Below, piece after piece: positions 8,847 through 17,773 of a stretch of 64,000 nt of DNA. Numbering within the stretch: the stretch's first letter is position 1; every line of letters starts with the position of its first letter. The translations under genes were made by a program, and so were the position numbers. A model generated the notes under the pieces. That model was not told the DNA's origin and searched no databases. It saw nothing but the letters and a program-made list of their open reading frames with translations. Source of the DNA: Planctomycetota bacterium (GTDB lineage Bacteria; Planctomycetota; Phycisphaerae; UBA1845; UTPLA1); assembly GCA_016235815.1 (NCBI GenBank), contig JACRIM010000045.1, positions 62,001-126,000 on the forward strand. Reading direction: 5' to 3'.

Positions 8847-9416
8847 TCAGTCTCCTGGCCCGTCCTCGTCTGAATCCGATACCTCTTTAAGAAGCGCGTC
8901 GGCGCCGAGGGTCAGCGCAATCCGCTTCAACCGAATATCCTCTGGAGTAATCGCTTCGCGGCCTTTCGCCGGGCAATCCTCCATCGCATCCCAGGCCTCG
9001 AAGAACTCCGGATCATCCAGGAGCGGGCGGATATCGAAGAACAAAAACTCGAACCAGTCGACCACCTCTGGGATCAGCCTAAGCCGATCGGCGATCTCGT
9101 CGGCGGGCAAGTCCGCATACAGCAAGGCCTCAACCAGCGTTCGCATCCGCGCCTGTGAAGGGTCTTGCCACAACCGCCAAGCCCGGCCGATAGCGGAACC
9201 GAGGATCGCATCGCTGGTCGTCGGAGGAGGCGGCCACTCGCTGCAGTCCAAGTCCAGGCAGAAGCGACGGGCCGCCAGGATGCGCGGATCTGACTTCGGC
9301 AGATCGTGGGGGAGTGTTTCGCATTCTTCGAGGCATTCACAAATGTTGTGCCATCGCCATGCCAAAAGTTCCTCGAACATGGTTCGGGAGAATAAGACGT
9401 CTTCGATCTTTCCCAT
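8847..9416 (-). CDS. Hypothetical protein, HTH-like, paralogue of the 260-aa protein
   Basis: 189 aa, acidic. It aligns over its whole length with the protein at 9680-10462: an AWRWxxIxxCL segment near the N-terminus, then EADLP-type ADEIADRLRL, then DWFEFLFFDIRPLL, then a C-terminal LTLGADALL. The EIADRLxL segment followed by a tryptophan-rich helix resembles a helix-turn-helix that ends at WYEYLFYDxR, so DNA binding is plausible, but I recognise no named family. The start is supported by AAAGGA upstream. It is flanked on both sides by related palindromic sites, which fits an autoregulated DNA-binding protein (inference). Part of the integrative element. Confidence 0.72.
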   Translation of the reverse strand: MGKIEDVLFSRTMFEELLAWRWHNICECLEECETLPHDLPKSDPRILAARRFCLDLDCSEWPPPPTTSDAILGSAIGRAWRLWQDPSQARMRTLVEALLYADLPADEIADRLRLIPEVVDWFEFLFFDIRPLLDDPEFFEAWDAMEDCPAKGREAITPEDIRLKRIALTLGADALLKEVSDSDEDGPGD

Positions 9417-9488
9417 GTCAGTCAGTCCTTTCGTGTTCAGCGGAAGCTTTGCCGGTTATTTTACGATGGGATGCGCCAACTCATCACC

Positions 9489-9513
9489 AAATTTGTAACC
9501 CGGTCACAAATTT
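9489..9513. promoter_or_regulatory. Palindromic site, copy 2
   Basis: A 25-base near-perfect palindrome, AAATTTGT...ACAAATTT with a central ACCCGGT and one mismatch in the arms. It sits 73 bases upstream of the 189-aa gene and is the better conserved of two related copies flanking that gene. Confidence 0.55.
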
Positions 9514-9596
9514 TCGAGGCTACATTCATTCGTCAGATGTAGATCATCGATGGCGGTTACTCAAGTGAGCTGGGAATGCCCGCCCAACCACCAGCC

Positions 9597-9648
9597 ACCC
9601 CCCGGGGGTTGCCCACCGGCTTCGCCGGGGCAAGCCCCCGCGGGGGGG
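9597..9648. repeat. GC-rich intergenic stem-loop
   Basis: A long GC hairpin: GGGGGTTGCCC pairs with GGGCAAGCCCCC around an inner CCGGCTTCGCCGG. It lies between the 260-aa gene and the 189-aa gene, both on the minus strand. There is no T-tract on the minus strand, so it may be a REP-type palindrome or an mRNA-processing barrier rather than a classical terminator. Confidence 0.5.
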
Positions 9649-9679
9649 ATTTCATCGTGCCAGCCTAAACGGCCCACTG

Positions 9680-10462
9680 CTATGCCGGACTGAGTTGGAT
9701 CTTGTCCTTTTGGCCCCTCAGGCGCCACAGGTCAGCTGCTGCCGACAGGCCGCTCATGCTGGCCAGTAATCGATCCCATGGCTTTCGGGCCAGCGGGTTG
9801 TCCAGTGAGATTTTTCCTTCGTGGATGCGCCGTGTCACATCGTCCACCAGCCCGCTCTCGATACCGCGCAGGAAGGAAAGCCAGTGAGGTTTTTCATCAG
9901 GCTCCGGAACCAACCGAAGCAACGCCTCGGGCCCCAGGGTGATTGCGATGAGCTTCCACACCAGTTCATCGAAAGGCACCTCGTCAAGGGCGTCGTCCGG
10001 TCGTGCAAAGACGCAGTCGCTGATGAGCATGAAGAGTGGAAGTTCCAGGAACGGGCGGGCGTCGTAAAAGAGGTACTCGTACCAATCCAACATTTTTGGA
10101 CTGAGCTTGAGCCGGTCGGCAATCTCACTGGTCGGCATGGCCCCCAGGATGCAAGCCTCGACCATCCAGCGTGTTCGGTGCCGACGTTGATCCCCCTGGA
10201 AACTACAGGCATCGATAAGATCGCCGCTGCACAGGCTGGGGTTGAAATACAGGGTTTGCAGCGGGATCTCCACCTCCTGCAGCCGCTGCTGCCGTCCTAG
10301 TTCAGCGCAAAATCGGTAGGTCTCCGCCAGGCGCGGTTCCGCTGCCTGAACAGACTCCGGGATGGATTGCCCATCGTTGAGGCAGCCGCGGATTTTTTCC
10401 CACCGCCACCTGAAGGGCTTCTCCGGGTACGAGCACAAGAATATATCCTTCACAATCCCCAT
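9680..10462 (-). CDS. Hypothetical protein, HTH-like, paralogue of the 189-aa protein
   Basis: 260 aa. Shares with the 189-aa protein an RWRWEKIRGCL segment, an SEIADRLKL possible helix-turn-helix, the block DWYEYLFYDARPFL and an ITLGPEALL motif, then carries an extra ~70-residue C-terminal extension. The start was set at the ATG ten bases after AAAGGA; the frame is open 282 bases further upstream but that part is not conserved with the paralogue. No known family. The pair probably arose by duplication inside the integrative element. Confidence 0.7.
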   Translation of the reverse strand: MGIVKDIFLCSYPEKPFRWRWEKIRGCLNDGQSIPESVQAAEPRLAETYRFCAELGRQQRLQEVEIPLQTLYFNPSLCSGDLIDACSFQGDQRRHRTRWMVEACILGAMPTSEIADRLKLSPKMLDWYEYLFYDARPFLELPLFMLISDCVFARPDDALDEVPFDELVWKLIAITLGPEALLRLVPEPDEKPHWLSFLRGIESGLVDDVTRRIHEGKISLDNPLARKPWDRLLASMSGLSAAADLWRLRGQKDKIQLSPA

Positions 10463-10551
10463 GATTCCATAGTCCTTTCTGAGCCTGCAGGTGCACGGCC
10501 AAAAATGTACAACACGATTCAGTGCGCCAGCGACCGCCGGCGACAACGTAA

Positions 10552-11037
10552 TTACCCTGCGAGGCGACCTTTCGTGGGCCGCCCACCACGCCTGCGCAGA
10601 TGCCGTTCGCGGGCAACCACAGGCCACCGACGGATCGCCGCCCACAACGTGGGCGGGTTGGCCAGGGCCGCCTTCATGTGGTTGATGAAGGCGCGGCGAT
10701 GTCGGCCTTTCAGTGATTTCGAATGTCCCATCAGCATCTTCCATGTCTCCCGAACCTGCGGTACCGGGGAACGACCGGGGTGGTGCTTGATTTGCCAGGT
10801 GAATAGAAGCTCCTGGGCCCGTCGCACCAGCTCTTCATCGCTACCCAGGTAAATAGCGCGAAGCACGGCCCTGCCGGACTCCCGGGGTTCCCGGAACCGG
10901 ATCGAGGCCACAGGGGCAGAGCGGTAACGCCAGCGAACTACATATCCCCCACGCTCAAGCCGATGCTTATGACGTTCCATCGCGGAGCGAATGCGATCCC
11001 ATTTCGATTCAAGGTCATTCGGTGAAAGGTTGGTCAT
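10552..11037 (-). CDS. Hypothetical basic protein of the integrative element
   Basis: 161 aa, strongly basic, with a C-terminal arginine-rich tail (RHLRRRGGRPTKGR), so nucleic-acid binding is likely. Its ATG overlaps the stop of the 202-aa gene (ATGA), making the two a coupled pair. The central part contains RRAQELLFTWQ, and I recognise no family. The tail GRPTKGR resembles an AT-hook. Confidence 0.65.
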   Translation of the reverse strand: MTNLSPNDLESKWDRIRSAMERHKHRLERGGYVVRWRYRSAPVASIRFREPRESGRAVLRAIYLGSDEELVRRAQELLFTWQIKHHPGRSPVPQVRETWKMLMGHSKSLKGRHRRAFINHMKAALANPPTLWAAIRRWPVVARERHLRRRGGRPTKGRLAG

Positions 11038-11642
11038 CGCAGTCGCTCCGTCATGGCGTTTACATGCCGGAATTTCGTGTAGGAATCGCAGAGCCTGATC
11101 ATCAGATGCGACAAATCAGTCATGGCGGGCAACAGCTCACGGACCTCCGCCGGCAAATTGAGAATGTTGCACGCATTGCGGCCGCCATCGACGGTCTCGT
11201 CGACGCGCCCTAATTGCCACGACAAAGCAGCCTGCAGTCGAAGGGCCAATGTCGCGGCCGTTTCGATGCAGGCCGACAGACCGGCATCCAAAACATGATG
11301 CGCTCCAAGTCGGCTGAGTTGCAGGACGGTGCGAGTGATCTCACCGACGAGCTTGACGTCGAAATCCAGGACCATTCGGTTGCCCTGGTAGGCCTTCTCC
11401 ATGTGATCGTGGAGCAAGGCGCGCAGCGCATTGGGATCGAAGGTGGGTGCATCGGGCTCGATGATTGCTTCGGTGGTGGAATCGGGCGGTGCTTCTTCGG
11501 TAGCACGGGGTCCTGTCTTGGCATCTGTGTTGACGACCGCGTCTTCGTCAGTAGTTGGGTCTACGACGCGCAGGTTTGCGGCAATCATTAAGGCATCGAG
11601 TGGATGGGAATTTCGATCGCTCGTAGCCATGACTGTTTGCAT
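11034..11642 (-). CDS. Hypothetical protein of the integrative element
   Basis: 202 aa; no motif recognised. Residues 1-70 are acidic, threonine/proline-rich and probably disordered; residues ~85-195 look helical, with an alternating LQLSRLGAHHVLDAGL pattern suggesting a helical bundle. A ribosome-binding site AAGG lies upstream. It ends by overlapping the next gene. Position just downstream of the origin-like region makes an accessory replication or maintenance role possible, without direct evidence. Confidence 0.65.
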   Translation of the reverse strand: MQTVMATSDRNSHPLDALMIAANLRVVDPTTDEDAVVNTDAKTGPRATEEAPPDSTTEAIIEPDAPTFDPNALRALLHDHMEKAYQGNRMVLDFDVKLVGEITRTVLQLSRLGAHHVLDAGLSACIETAATLALRLQAALSWQLGRVDETVDGGRNACNILNLPAEVRELLPAMTDLSHLMIRLCDSYTKFRHVNAMTERLR

Positions 11643-11841
11643 ATTGCACCTTTTCGGGAGGACTTTTGTTCACCCAGCAATCACCTACCGAACGACGGTG
11701 GTGCGTGCCAGCGACAATAGAAGCAGGCTACCCAGGAGACGTGCTGGAACGAAAAATCAGCGACCACACACGCCACATGGAATCTGGGGGCGGCAGGACA
11801 TGTTGACGGGCGACGGGGGGGCGCCCGATGCAGCCAACACT

Positions 11842-12036
11842 ACCTGCGCTGACCTGCGCGCTGTTTCACATTGCGCTCGGGGGGGGGGGGGAGGTCTAAA
11901 CTCCCCCCCACTCCTTTCTCCTGTGATAGTTAGAGCAAGTCCCGCATGTTCGCGCAGGTCTCGTTGTAAATCCTTGCTGCATCAAATCCCCGTGCCTGCG
12001 CGGTCCGCATTTTCATCGCGCAGGTTGTGCGCAGGT
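11842..12036. repeat. Iteron-like GCGCAGGT repeats around a poly-G hairpin (candidate origin)
   Basis: GCGCAGGT occurs at 11952-11959, 12018-12025 and 12029-12036, and its reverse complement at 11842-11849 and 11852-11859; a 7/8 inverted match lies at 11993-12000. Copies within pairs are 10 or 11 bases apart, one helical turn. Between the two groups a G-run can pair with a C-run in a hairpin with a GTCTAAA loop (about 11880-11910). The block fills the 370-base gap after the primase-helicase gene and overlaps its last codons. Iterons next to a primase-helicase are typical of replication origins of P4-like and plasmid-like elements; I infer an origin. Confidence 0.5.
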
Positions 12037-14490
12037 GTCCGTAGGTTGCACACCGACGTTCAGATATCCATTGAGAGGAAACGGCGCGTTTACAATGCCA
12101 ATGCCCTGATAAAAGCGATCGTTGTCGGTGCCCACACGCACCTGGATTTCAGGAACCGCAGCGGCCAAGTCTCGGCCAAAGGATTGCTTCGTGCCTACAT
12201 AGTCACGGCCCTCAGCCTCACACCAAGCCTGCCATCGTGCGTACAAAGCGCTGACCGTGATCCTAAGCTCCGGCTTCACAACGCAACATTCCCGAACAAA
12301 CGCTCCGACCGGACTCGACAACTCTTCAAGACACCGCATTTCGTTCTCGACACTGGCCGGCTGAATGAAGCGCCCTTGCTCACGCAGGCGGTGCCAGCCC
12401 TTAATGGCCCAGCAAAGAATGCCTGGTAGTTTGGCGAGCAGCTTGTCGGTCAGTGCCGTATCCTCCCGTCCGTAGAAACTCTTCCGCATCCGCAACATCA
12501 TGAATCGGCCCGCAAGGGCGCTTGAGCTGTCGTTAAAGCGCGGCAACTCATTGCTCAGAAACAAAAAACGTGTCGGAAGTTTCAGCGTGAGACTCCCGAC
12601 GTGCTTGCGATCCACCGTCAGCGTGTCCTCGCCCGAAATACAGAGTAGCCTTTCAACAACAGTTGGAAGATTAGGCCCCGAAAAGCGAGCATCGCTTACG
12701 ATGGCGATCGACTTGCCGATTAGCGGCTGCAGGCCGAAAGTTCCGGCCAAACCTGAAATTGTCGGGCCACAAACATTGCCAGGGCCCACAAGCTTGGCCA
12801 GCACGCGGGCGATAGTGCCTTTGCCGCTTCGTCTTGGCCCGATGGCCAAAAGCATTTTTTGCTGCGACGTATCACCGGTTAAGCAATATCCAAAAAACTG
12901 TTGCAACAACTCCACCGACGGTACATCACCGTCAAACACCTGATTGAGAAATTCAAGCCACTCCGTTGGTTCTGGCGCATCTGGTTGGAAGTCATAGTCC
13001 AGGGCGTTTACATTAAAAAACGCGGGCGTCGGATGAATGAGGCGCATCGTCGGCAGGTGCAAAAGCGACGACCGGCAAGGCAAAATGTCGCGCGGGTCGG
13101 GCTCACTGCGCCCGTCCAGCCACGATGGCGAAGTCGTTGTCGCCGGCAGGTGTGTGAGCGTCTTTATTGAATCAAGTGCGGCTTTGATGGTTTTGGGGTT
13201 GGCTGGAAAATCGCGTGGCTCCCAAGATTTATTCTCGAGATTCCACCTCATGCACACTGCATTATGCATCCAGGGCTGTAGTTGGTTTCGAATGGCATCG
13301 TCTTCAATCTCTTCATACCTGCTCCCATTCCACTGCATCAATGCCCCGGCATAGTGACACAATGTATTGCGATTCGGATTGCGATAATACTGTTCGACAA
13401 ACGCACGCGCGGTGGGCAATGTTATCGTCGGGGACAGAATTAGGCGGCCCGTCGAGGGGTCTGCGGTGCCTGGCGCTGGCGCGCCGTTCAGCAAGTGCGC
13501 AGAATCAGCAACTACGGTCTGAATTGACGAACGAGCCCGGTTTCTGCTGGACGGAGGCCTGTACTGATCGGTGACCATTTCCAACGCACGTGATATCGTT
13601 CGCTCGCCGTATGTCATTCCGCCGCGCTTCTCGTCCCACTTTTTGCGAAACAGACCTGAGCGGCGAAAAATCCTGTCAATTTGGACTGGGTCTTTTGTAA
13701 AGAATGCGAGGCGGAATACCAGAGATGAGTCGGCTTCGCTCTGCGAAGTAAAATTCTCGTTCCAGTCGCCATTCATTAATGATTTGAACTTGTCGCCGGC
13801 CTTGCCCTTGCCTTGGGCAAGCCGAAGAATCGCGTCATCGTCAAGCAGGGGTCGATCGAGCTCGTCCATTGCCAATGAAATGGGGCTTTGTGGGGACTTC
13901 TTGTTGCCGAAGACATCGGCATACAATCGCGCGATTTCCTCCTGGCGTTCTTTAACCTCCACTCCAAAATCGGGAAGGCGATTTCCAGTCACTACAAAAA
14001 ATCGGCCCTGATCATAAATTTCCACTTCACCGTCATGGTACTTTTTTCGGCATCGTTCACCGGGCTTTCTGGCACGCAAAAATGTCTTCACTCCACACCC
14101 GGAGGGACTGATTTCTGAATAAGAACTCAGCTCGTTTAGAATTCTTGTGGCCCATGGTTTGACCTCGCCAGTCGCTTGGTCAATGCAATCGTCGAGATCG
14201 ACGCCGCAGTAGTCGTCATCCGGGGTAAATACGAATCCAATGCCCGCCAGATCGGGACATTGCTTGCACTTCTCGACCGCTTGGTCAAACGATGCCCATG
14301 TCGCCGAATTAATTGACGATGCTTGCGCTCCTGTCATGGGATTGACCGGGCACTTTGTTTGCTTGCCGCCGCGCTTGATGTATCTAAAGCACACCCACTG
14401 TCGCCGATCGCGAAGGCAGGTGGGCACGTTTTGCAAGATCGCATCGGGATCAAACTTATATGGTCGCGTGAATTGAAACGGTTCGTGCAT
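12013..14490 (-). CDS. Primase-helicase (AEP-like primase plus SF3/D5 helicase)
   Basis: 825 aa. The N-terminal third resembles phage/plasmid archaeo-eukaryotic-type primase modules, with GIGFVFTPDDDYCGVDLDD (catalytic-type DxD at ~98-100). A middle region follows, then a D5-type superfamily 3 helicase with Walker A GPRRSGKGT near residue 550, a downstream Walker B-like IAIVSDARFSG and an arginine-rich sensor region. Such proteins start and unwind replication of P4-like satellites, phages and integrative plasmids. The start was chosen at the ATG six bases after GGAG; a GTG 18 bases earlier is also open. It is the replication gene of the integrative element and faces the iteron block at its 3' end. 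Confidence 0.88.
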   Translation of the reverse strand: MHEPFQFTRPYKFDPDAILQNVPTCLRDRRQWVCFRYIKRGGKQTKCPVNPMTGAQASSINSATWASFDQAVEKCKQCPDLAGIGFVFTPDDDYCGVDLDDCIDQATGEVKPWATRILNELSSYSEISPSGCGVKTFLRARKPGERCRKKYHDGEVEIYDQGRFFVVTGNRLPDFGVEVKERQEEIARLYADVFGNKKSPQSPISLAMDELDRPLLDDDAILRLAQGKGKAGDKFKSLMNGDWNENFTSQSEADSSLVFRLAFFTKDPVQIDRIFRRSGLFRKKWDEKRGGMTYGERTISRALEMVTDQYRPPSSRNRARSSIQTVVADSAHLLNGAPAPGTADPSTGRLILSPTITLPTARAFVEQYYRNPNRNTLCHYAGALMQWNGSRYEEIEDDAIRNQLQPWMHNAVCMRWNLENKSWEPRDFPANPKTIKAALDSIKTLTHLPATTTSPSWLDGRSEPDPRDILPCRSSLLHLPTMRLIHPTPAFFNVNALDYDFQPDAPEPTEWLEFLNQVFDGDVPSVELLQQFFGYCLTGDTSQQKMLLAIGPRRSGKGTIARVLAKLVGPGNVCGPTISGLAGTFGLQPLIGKSIAIVSDARFSGPNLPTVVERLLCISGEDTLTVDRKHVGSLTLKLPTRFLFLSNELPRFNDSSSALAGRFMMLRMRKSFYGREDTALTDKLLAKLPGILCWAIKGWHRLREQGRFIQPASVENEMRCLEELSSPVGAFVRECCVVKPELRITVSALYARWQAWCEAEGRDYVGTKQSFGRDLAAAVPEIQVRVGTDNDRFYQGIGIVNAPFPLNGYLNVGVQPTDTCAQPAR

Positions 14491-14591
14491 TATCGACTCC
14501 ACGTGCACTAATTATTCTGAAGAGCCTCATCCGCCGGACTTTGTTCTACTTCTGCAACTTCACGGTTACTCCGAAAAAGTCGCTTCTTGAG

Positions 14592-14891
14592 TCAAAGACC
14601 AAAGTCTTGGAGTTCTTCTTCCGCCGCAGCAATTTGGCGCGCTCTTACGTTAGTATTCACAGTGGTTGAAGTACTCTTGTTGGAAAGTGCGTTAAAAAAC
14701 CGCTGGAGCGCCTCTGTGCTGGTGCATCGCGATCCACCGATGCGAATTGTTTCGAGACGAGTACCGCGCAGACCGCGCGTTACCCATCGATAGAGCGTCG
14801 CAACGTGAAGGGGCCTGCCGTTGCGACACCGCGGGAGCCGCTTGGCCGCTTCGCGTAATGTCAGAATCTCGTCGACGAGTGGGTCGATCAT
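14592..14891 (-). CDS. Excisionase-like winged-HTH protein (DUF1580-like)
   Basis: 99 aa. Begins with LTLREAAKRLPRCRNGRPLHVATLYRW, the pattern of planctomycete DUF1580 proteins and related MerR/Xis-type helix-turn-helix modules, and continues with a wing RGTRLETIRIGG. These proteins usually bind DNA near the integrase site to direct excision, or act as repressors. It lies upstream of the primase-helicase gene on the same strand and between it and the integrase, as expected for the regulatory gene of a small integrative element. The C-terminal ~30 residues are less conserved. Confidence 0.78.
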   Translation of the reverse strand: MIDPLVDEILTLREAAKRLPRCRNGRPLHVATLYRWVTRGLRGTRLETIRIGGSRCTSTEALQRFFNALSNKSTSTTVNTNVRARQIAAAEEELQDFGL

Positions 14892-15072
14892 CGGAACACC
14901 GAACCGCGCGCATGAACCGCCGCCGCGCTGATGCGACTGGTCAGTGACGCGGCACGGCGACGGTTTATTGTTTCGAGTTCGACCAGTCGCAGAGTGGGTA
15001 GTTGATTCGAAGTTGGCTTCGATCGATAAGGGGAAGATCTAAAAATCTTTTCCCCCCATGATCCCGCAGCGG

Positions 15073-16251
15073 TCAGCCGGCGAGGCGAGATTTGATGAAT
15101 CCGCGGAGATCCTGAACATCTTCAAGGCCCGGCCTATTCCCTTCCGGCCCCGGCTTTTTTGGGGAGAGGAACTGGCCGAGTACTTCTTCAAGGCGTCCGA
15201 TGTTCCCTTTGAGATTTCCCCCCACGCGTGACTTGAGAAGCTCCCAATAGAAGTTCAAGCGAAATAAACGACCGAGCCGCGCGGAGCCCAGTGGTTTGCG
15301 CTTTAACTTAAGTGATTGTCTACGCCATTCCTGAAGATGCCCGGGAGCCAGATGCTCGAGAAGGCTCTTGGCCATGGGCTCAAGGCCCATCTCTCCGATT
15401 ACGATGAGACTGTGCGGCAGGAATAAGTAGTTCCCCATTTGGGCAAGTTGGTCCCATTGGTTCTTAAGCAGGGCGGGAATTTGCGGGCCAACAGGAACGG
15501 GGAGATCCCATGTGCAGAAACCCTGCAGGCACCATCGCTGATAAAACGTCCGAAACGATTCGTACATCTCAGATTGCGTTACGTCGGCTTTCTTAACACC
15601 AAATGACTCAAGTGACTCAGAACTATGTGGGATCAGCAGTGTCGGTATGGCGCGATCTTTCATGATGCGGTTTTCCCATTTGCGACGCAACTCATCCCGT
15701 TCATCGATGAATGTCTTGTTGGTCATCAGCCAACCGAGATAGCCCTGAAGACGAGAGAAGATCGCCTGGCGTCGGATCTCAACTTCCCCCATCGCCTGTT
15801 CTGTGGTGCCGATTTTGCTCCTAAGGCTTTCTTCGCTTGGCGGGGGACCTTCTTTTTCTGACGCAATCGTATTTTGCTTGTGCCACTCTGCGATCAGGTC
15901 ATGTGGGATGGGCTCGAACGGGATGACACTTTCACCAAGGTACTCAAAAATGAGCGGTTGACCAAACCAGAAACCGATACAATTGGATTTCTTACATAGA
16001 TCTGCGAACGCTGCCTCAAAGTCGAAGCTTATGTTGGGGGGACATTTTTTTCCGAAGACTCTGTCCAGAGCCTGCAATAATGCGGCCGGCACCGCATAAT
16101 ACGGTTTTGTTGCGTCCCAGTTGATGTGTGGGAATCGTTGCTCCAATTTTTGCAGTTCGTTGCCGACGTTGACGAATCCCGGTGGGACTTTATCCGTCGT
16201 GAAAAGCTGCATGGCCTCTTGATCGCCTAATTGCGTAGCCTTCTTCGCCAT
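15073..16251 (-). CDS. Hypothetical protein of the integrative element
   Basis: 392 aa, soluble, no signal peptide. I recognise no domain. A lysine/glutamate-rich helical section runs ~135-210; the C-terminal third is basic (LKLKRKPLGSARLGRLFRLN). Codon use and composition are slightly less GC-rich than the core genes nearby, consistent with acquired DNA. It sits between excisionase and integrase, a common place for element-specific or cargo genes. Confidence 0.72.
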   Translation of the reverse strand: MAKKATQLGDQEAMQLFTTDKVPPGFVNVGNELQKLEQRFPHINWDATKPYYAVPAALLQALDRVFGKKCPPNISFDFEAAFADLCKKSNCIGFWFGQPLIFEYLGESVIPFEPIPHDLIAEWHKQNTIASEKEGPPPSEESLRSKIGTTEQAMGEVEIRRQAIFSRLQGYLGWLMTNKTFIDERDELRRKWENRIMKDRAIPTLLIPHSSESLESFGVKKADVTQSEMYESFRTFYQRWCLQGFCTWDLPVPVGPQIPALLKNQWDQLAQMGNYLFLPHSLIVIGEMGLEPMAKSLLEHLAPGHLQEWRRQSLKLKRKPLGSARLGRLFRLNFYWELLKSRVGGNLKGNIGRLEEVLGQFLSPKKPGPEGNRPGLEDVQDLRGFIKSRLAG

Positions 16252-16404
16252 GATTGTGCTCCAGCTAGTAATCCGCTTCCTTGGATCAGTCCTGCAACCC
16301 GTGATTCCGCACCGGACCTCCTCCCGCCCAAATAATAGCCGTTCGCATGTTTCAGCCGCTGTGCGTATTCCCCAATTGGGAAAACGAGTGGTCTATGGCT
16401 GCTT

Positions 16405-17634
16405 CTATCCAACCTCTGCCATGATCCTTGTGGCCTGGACCTGATTCACTTCAGCGTAGATCTGGGTCGTTTCGATGTTTGAGTGTCCTAGGATGCACTT
16501 CGCGGCCTCAAGGCCGTATTTCCGGCGAATCTGCGTTGCTGCGGTATGCCGCAATTGGTGAGGGTGAAAGCGGTGATCCTTTTGCCACGCCGCAATGTCT
16601 TTGGCCAACATTCCCTCCGGAGCTGGGAAGGCCACATCACAGCCGCGACAAATGGCACGTCGGTAGCTGTTGGTGTCATATCGGTCACGTGCTGGGCGGG
16701 TGCGGCGGCGTTTGCGACTGCTTCCGGGTCGGTTTCCACAGGACATTGGAGTCGTTCGAGCAGCATGGCGGTTCTTTAGTCGCACCGCTTCGGCTTCTGA
16801 CGGAGAAAAGAGGTACGCAGAGAGGTCCCGGTTCAAGAACGGATGAATAACCTGCTGCGCCCGGGGGCCCAATGGGATGAGGCGCTCGACTTCGTGATGC
16901 TCCGTCTTGTGGTAGGCGGGCCGGTAATTCCATACCTCCCCGGACATGTCGAGATCGATGCCTCGCATGATCGTCACCTCGCCTGATCGCATGCCGGTGA
17001 GCAGCTGCAGACGGATCATGGCGGCGACCTGATCTGATACGTGGGCCAGGATAGCCTCAACATGATTTTCGGCTACCGGTTGCACCCGTCTAGGCTCGCG
17101 AGCGGCTGATCGGCCCTTCCTCAGGCCGGCAACGGCACGAAGTGCCTCGTATTTGTCCGCTGTGAGGATTTCATTCTCAACAGCCCACTTGAACATCTTG
17201 CGGATACGCTGGATGCGACCGTTTACTGTGGTGCGGGCCCATCCCTTCTTGATCATCTCTTCGCGAACTGTCTTCAGCTTGAGTGGGCCGAATTCTGATG
17301 CTGGAAGTCGACCGTAGAGTTCGCGAAGCGGCCGCATGGATTCGGCAACGCAGGGTACTTCGGACGTGGGCTCACCATTCTTGGTGTAATAAGTTTGGCA
17401 AAAACGCCAGTATCTTGCGATCAGTTCAACCAGCGTCAGGCCATCGTTCGGGTCGGCCGGCATGGAGCGCCGACCGGATGCATTCCATTCCGCGATGAGG
17501 CGCCGGTACATGGCACGACTTTCGGTCGATCCGTGCCTACCCAGGTAATGGTCTCTCCCATCGATTGTGACGACGGCAAGACCAGAACGCTTGTGATGAC
17601 GATACTTCGGTATACGGTGAACAAGTCGGGGCAT
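16405..17634 (-). CDS. Tyrosine recombinase / integrase
   Basis: 409 aa. N-terminal arm- and core-binding region, then a catalytic domain with the family residues: arginine in TGMRSGEV, HQLRHTAA (HxxR), LGHSNIETT and the nucleophile in IYAEV. A basic, cysteine-containing insertion (CRGCDVAFP) lies between the first arginine and HxxR, as in several planctomycete integrases. The start was set at the ATG eight bases after GGGAGG; the frame opens 84 bases earlier. The gene is 140 bases from the 3' end of tRNA-Pro, the usual arrangement for tRNA-targeted integration. It catalyses insertion and, with the excisionase, release of the element. Confidence 0.92.
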   Translation of the reverse strand: MPRLVHRIPKYRHHKRSGLAVVTIDGRDHYLGRHGSTESRAMYRRLIAEWNASGRRSMPADPNDGLTLVELIARYWRFCQTYYTKNGEPTSEVPCVAESMRPLRELYGRLPASEFGPLKLKTVREEMIKKGWARTTVNGRIQRIRKMFKWAVENEILTADKYEALRAVAGLRKGRSAAREPRRVQPVAENHVEAILAHVSDQVAAMIRLQLLTGMRSGEVTIMRGIDLDMSGEVWNYRPAYHKTEHHEVERLIPLGPRAQQVIHPFLNRDLSAYLFSPSEAEAVRLKNRHAARTTPMSCGNRPGSSRKRRRTRPARDRYDTNSYRRAICRGCDVAFPAPEGMLAKDIAAWQKDHRFHPHQLRHTAATQIRRKYGLEAAKCILGHSNIETTQIYAEVNQVQATRIMAEVG

Positions 17635-17672
17635 TTGGCGACCTCCCAGCTTCAAAGACGATCCAACGGCCA

Positions 17673-17693
17673 TTGATACCGTTTTGATACCGT
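17673..17693. repeat. Tandem TTGATACCGT pair near integrase
   Basis: TTGATACCGT occurs at 17673-17682 and 17684-17693, an 11-base period. They lie between the integrase start and the tRNA gene, where arm-type integrase sites or an integrase operator would be expected. Confidence 0.4.
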
Positions 17694-17773
17694 CTTGCGC
17701 TTGGGTTGTAGGCCGCACTGCCCAACACAGGCAGGTACGCTTAATTCCAGCGTTCGGCAGGATTTACAAACAC

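Noticed and set aside
11879-11892. Poly-G run as an assembly error
   Set aside because: A matching C-run just downstream makes it part of a plausible hairpin, though the exact G count may be uncertain.
16227-16412. 61-codon minus-strand frame between the 392-aa gene and the integrase
   Set aside because: No ribosome-binding site or motif; overlaps the next gene's start.
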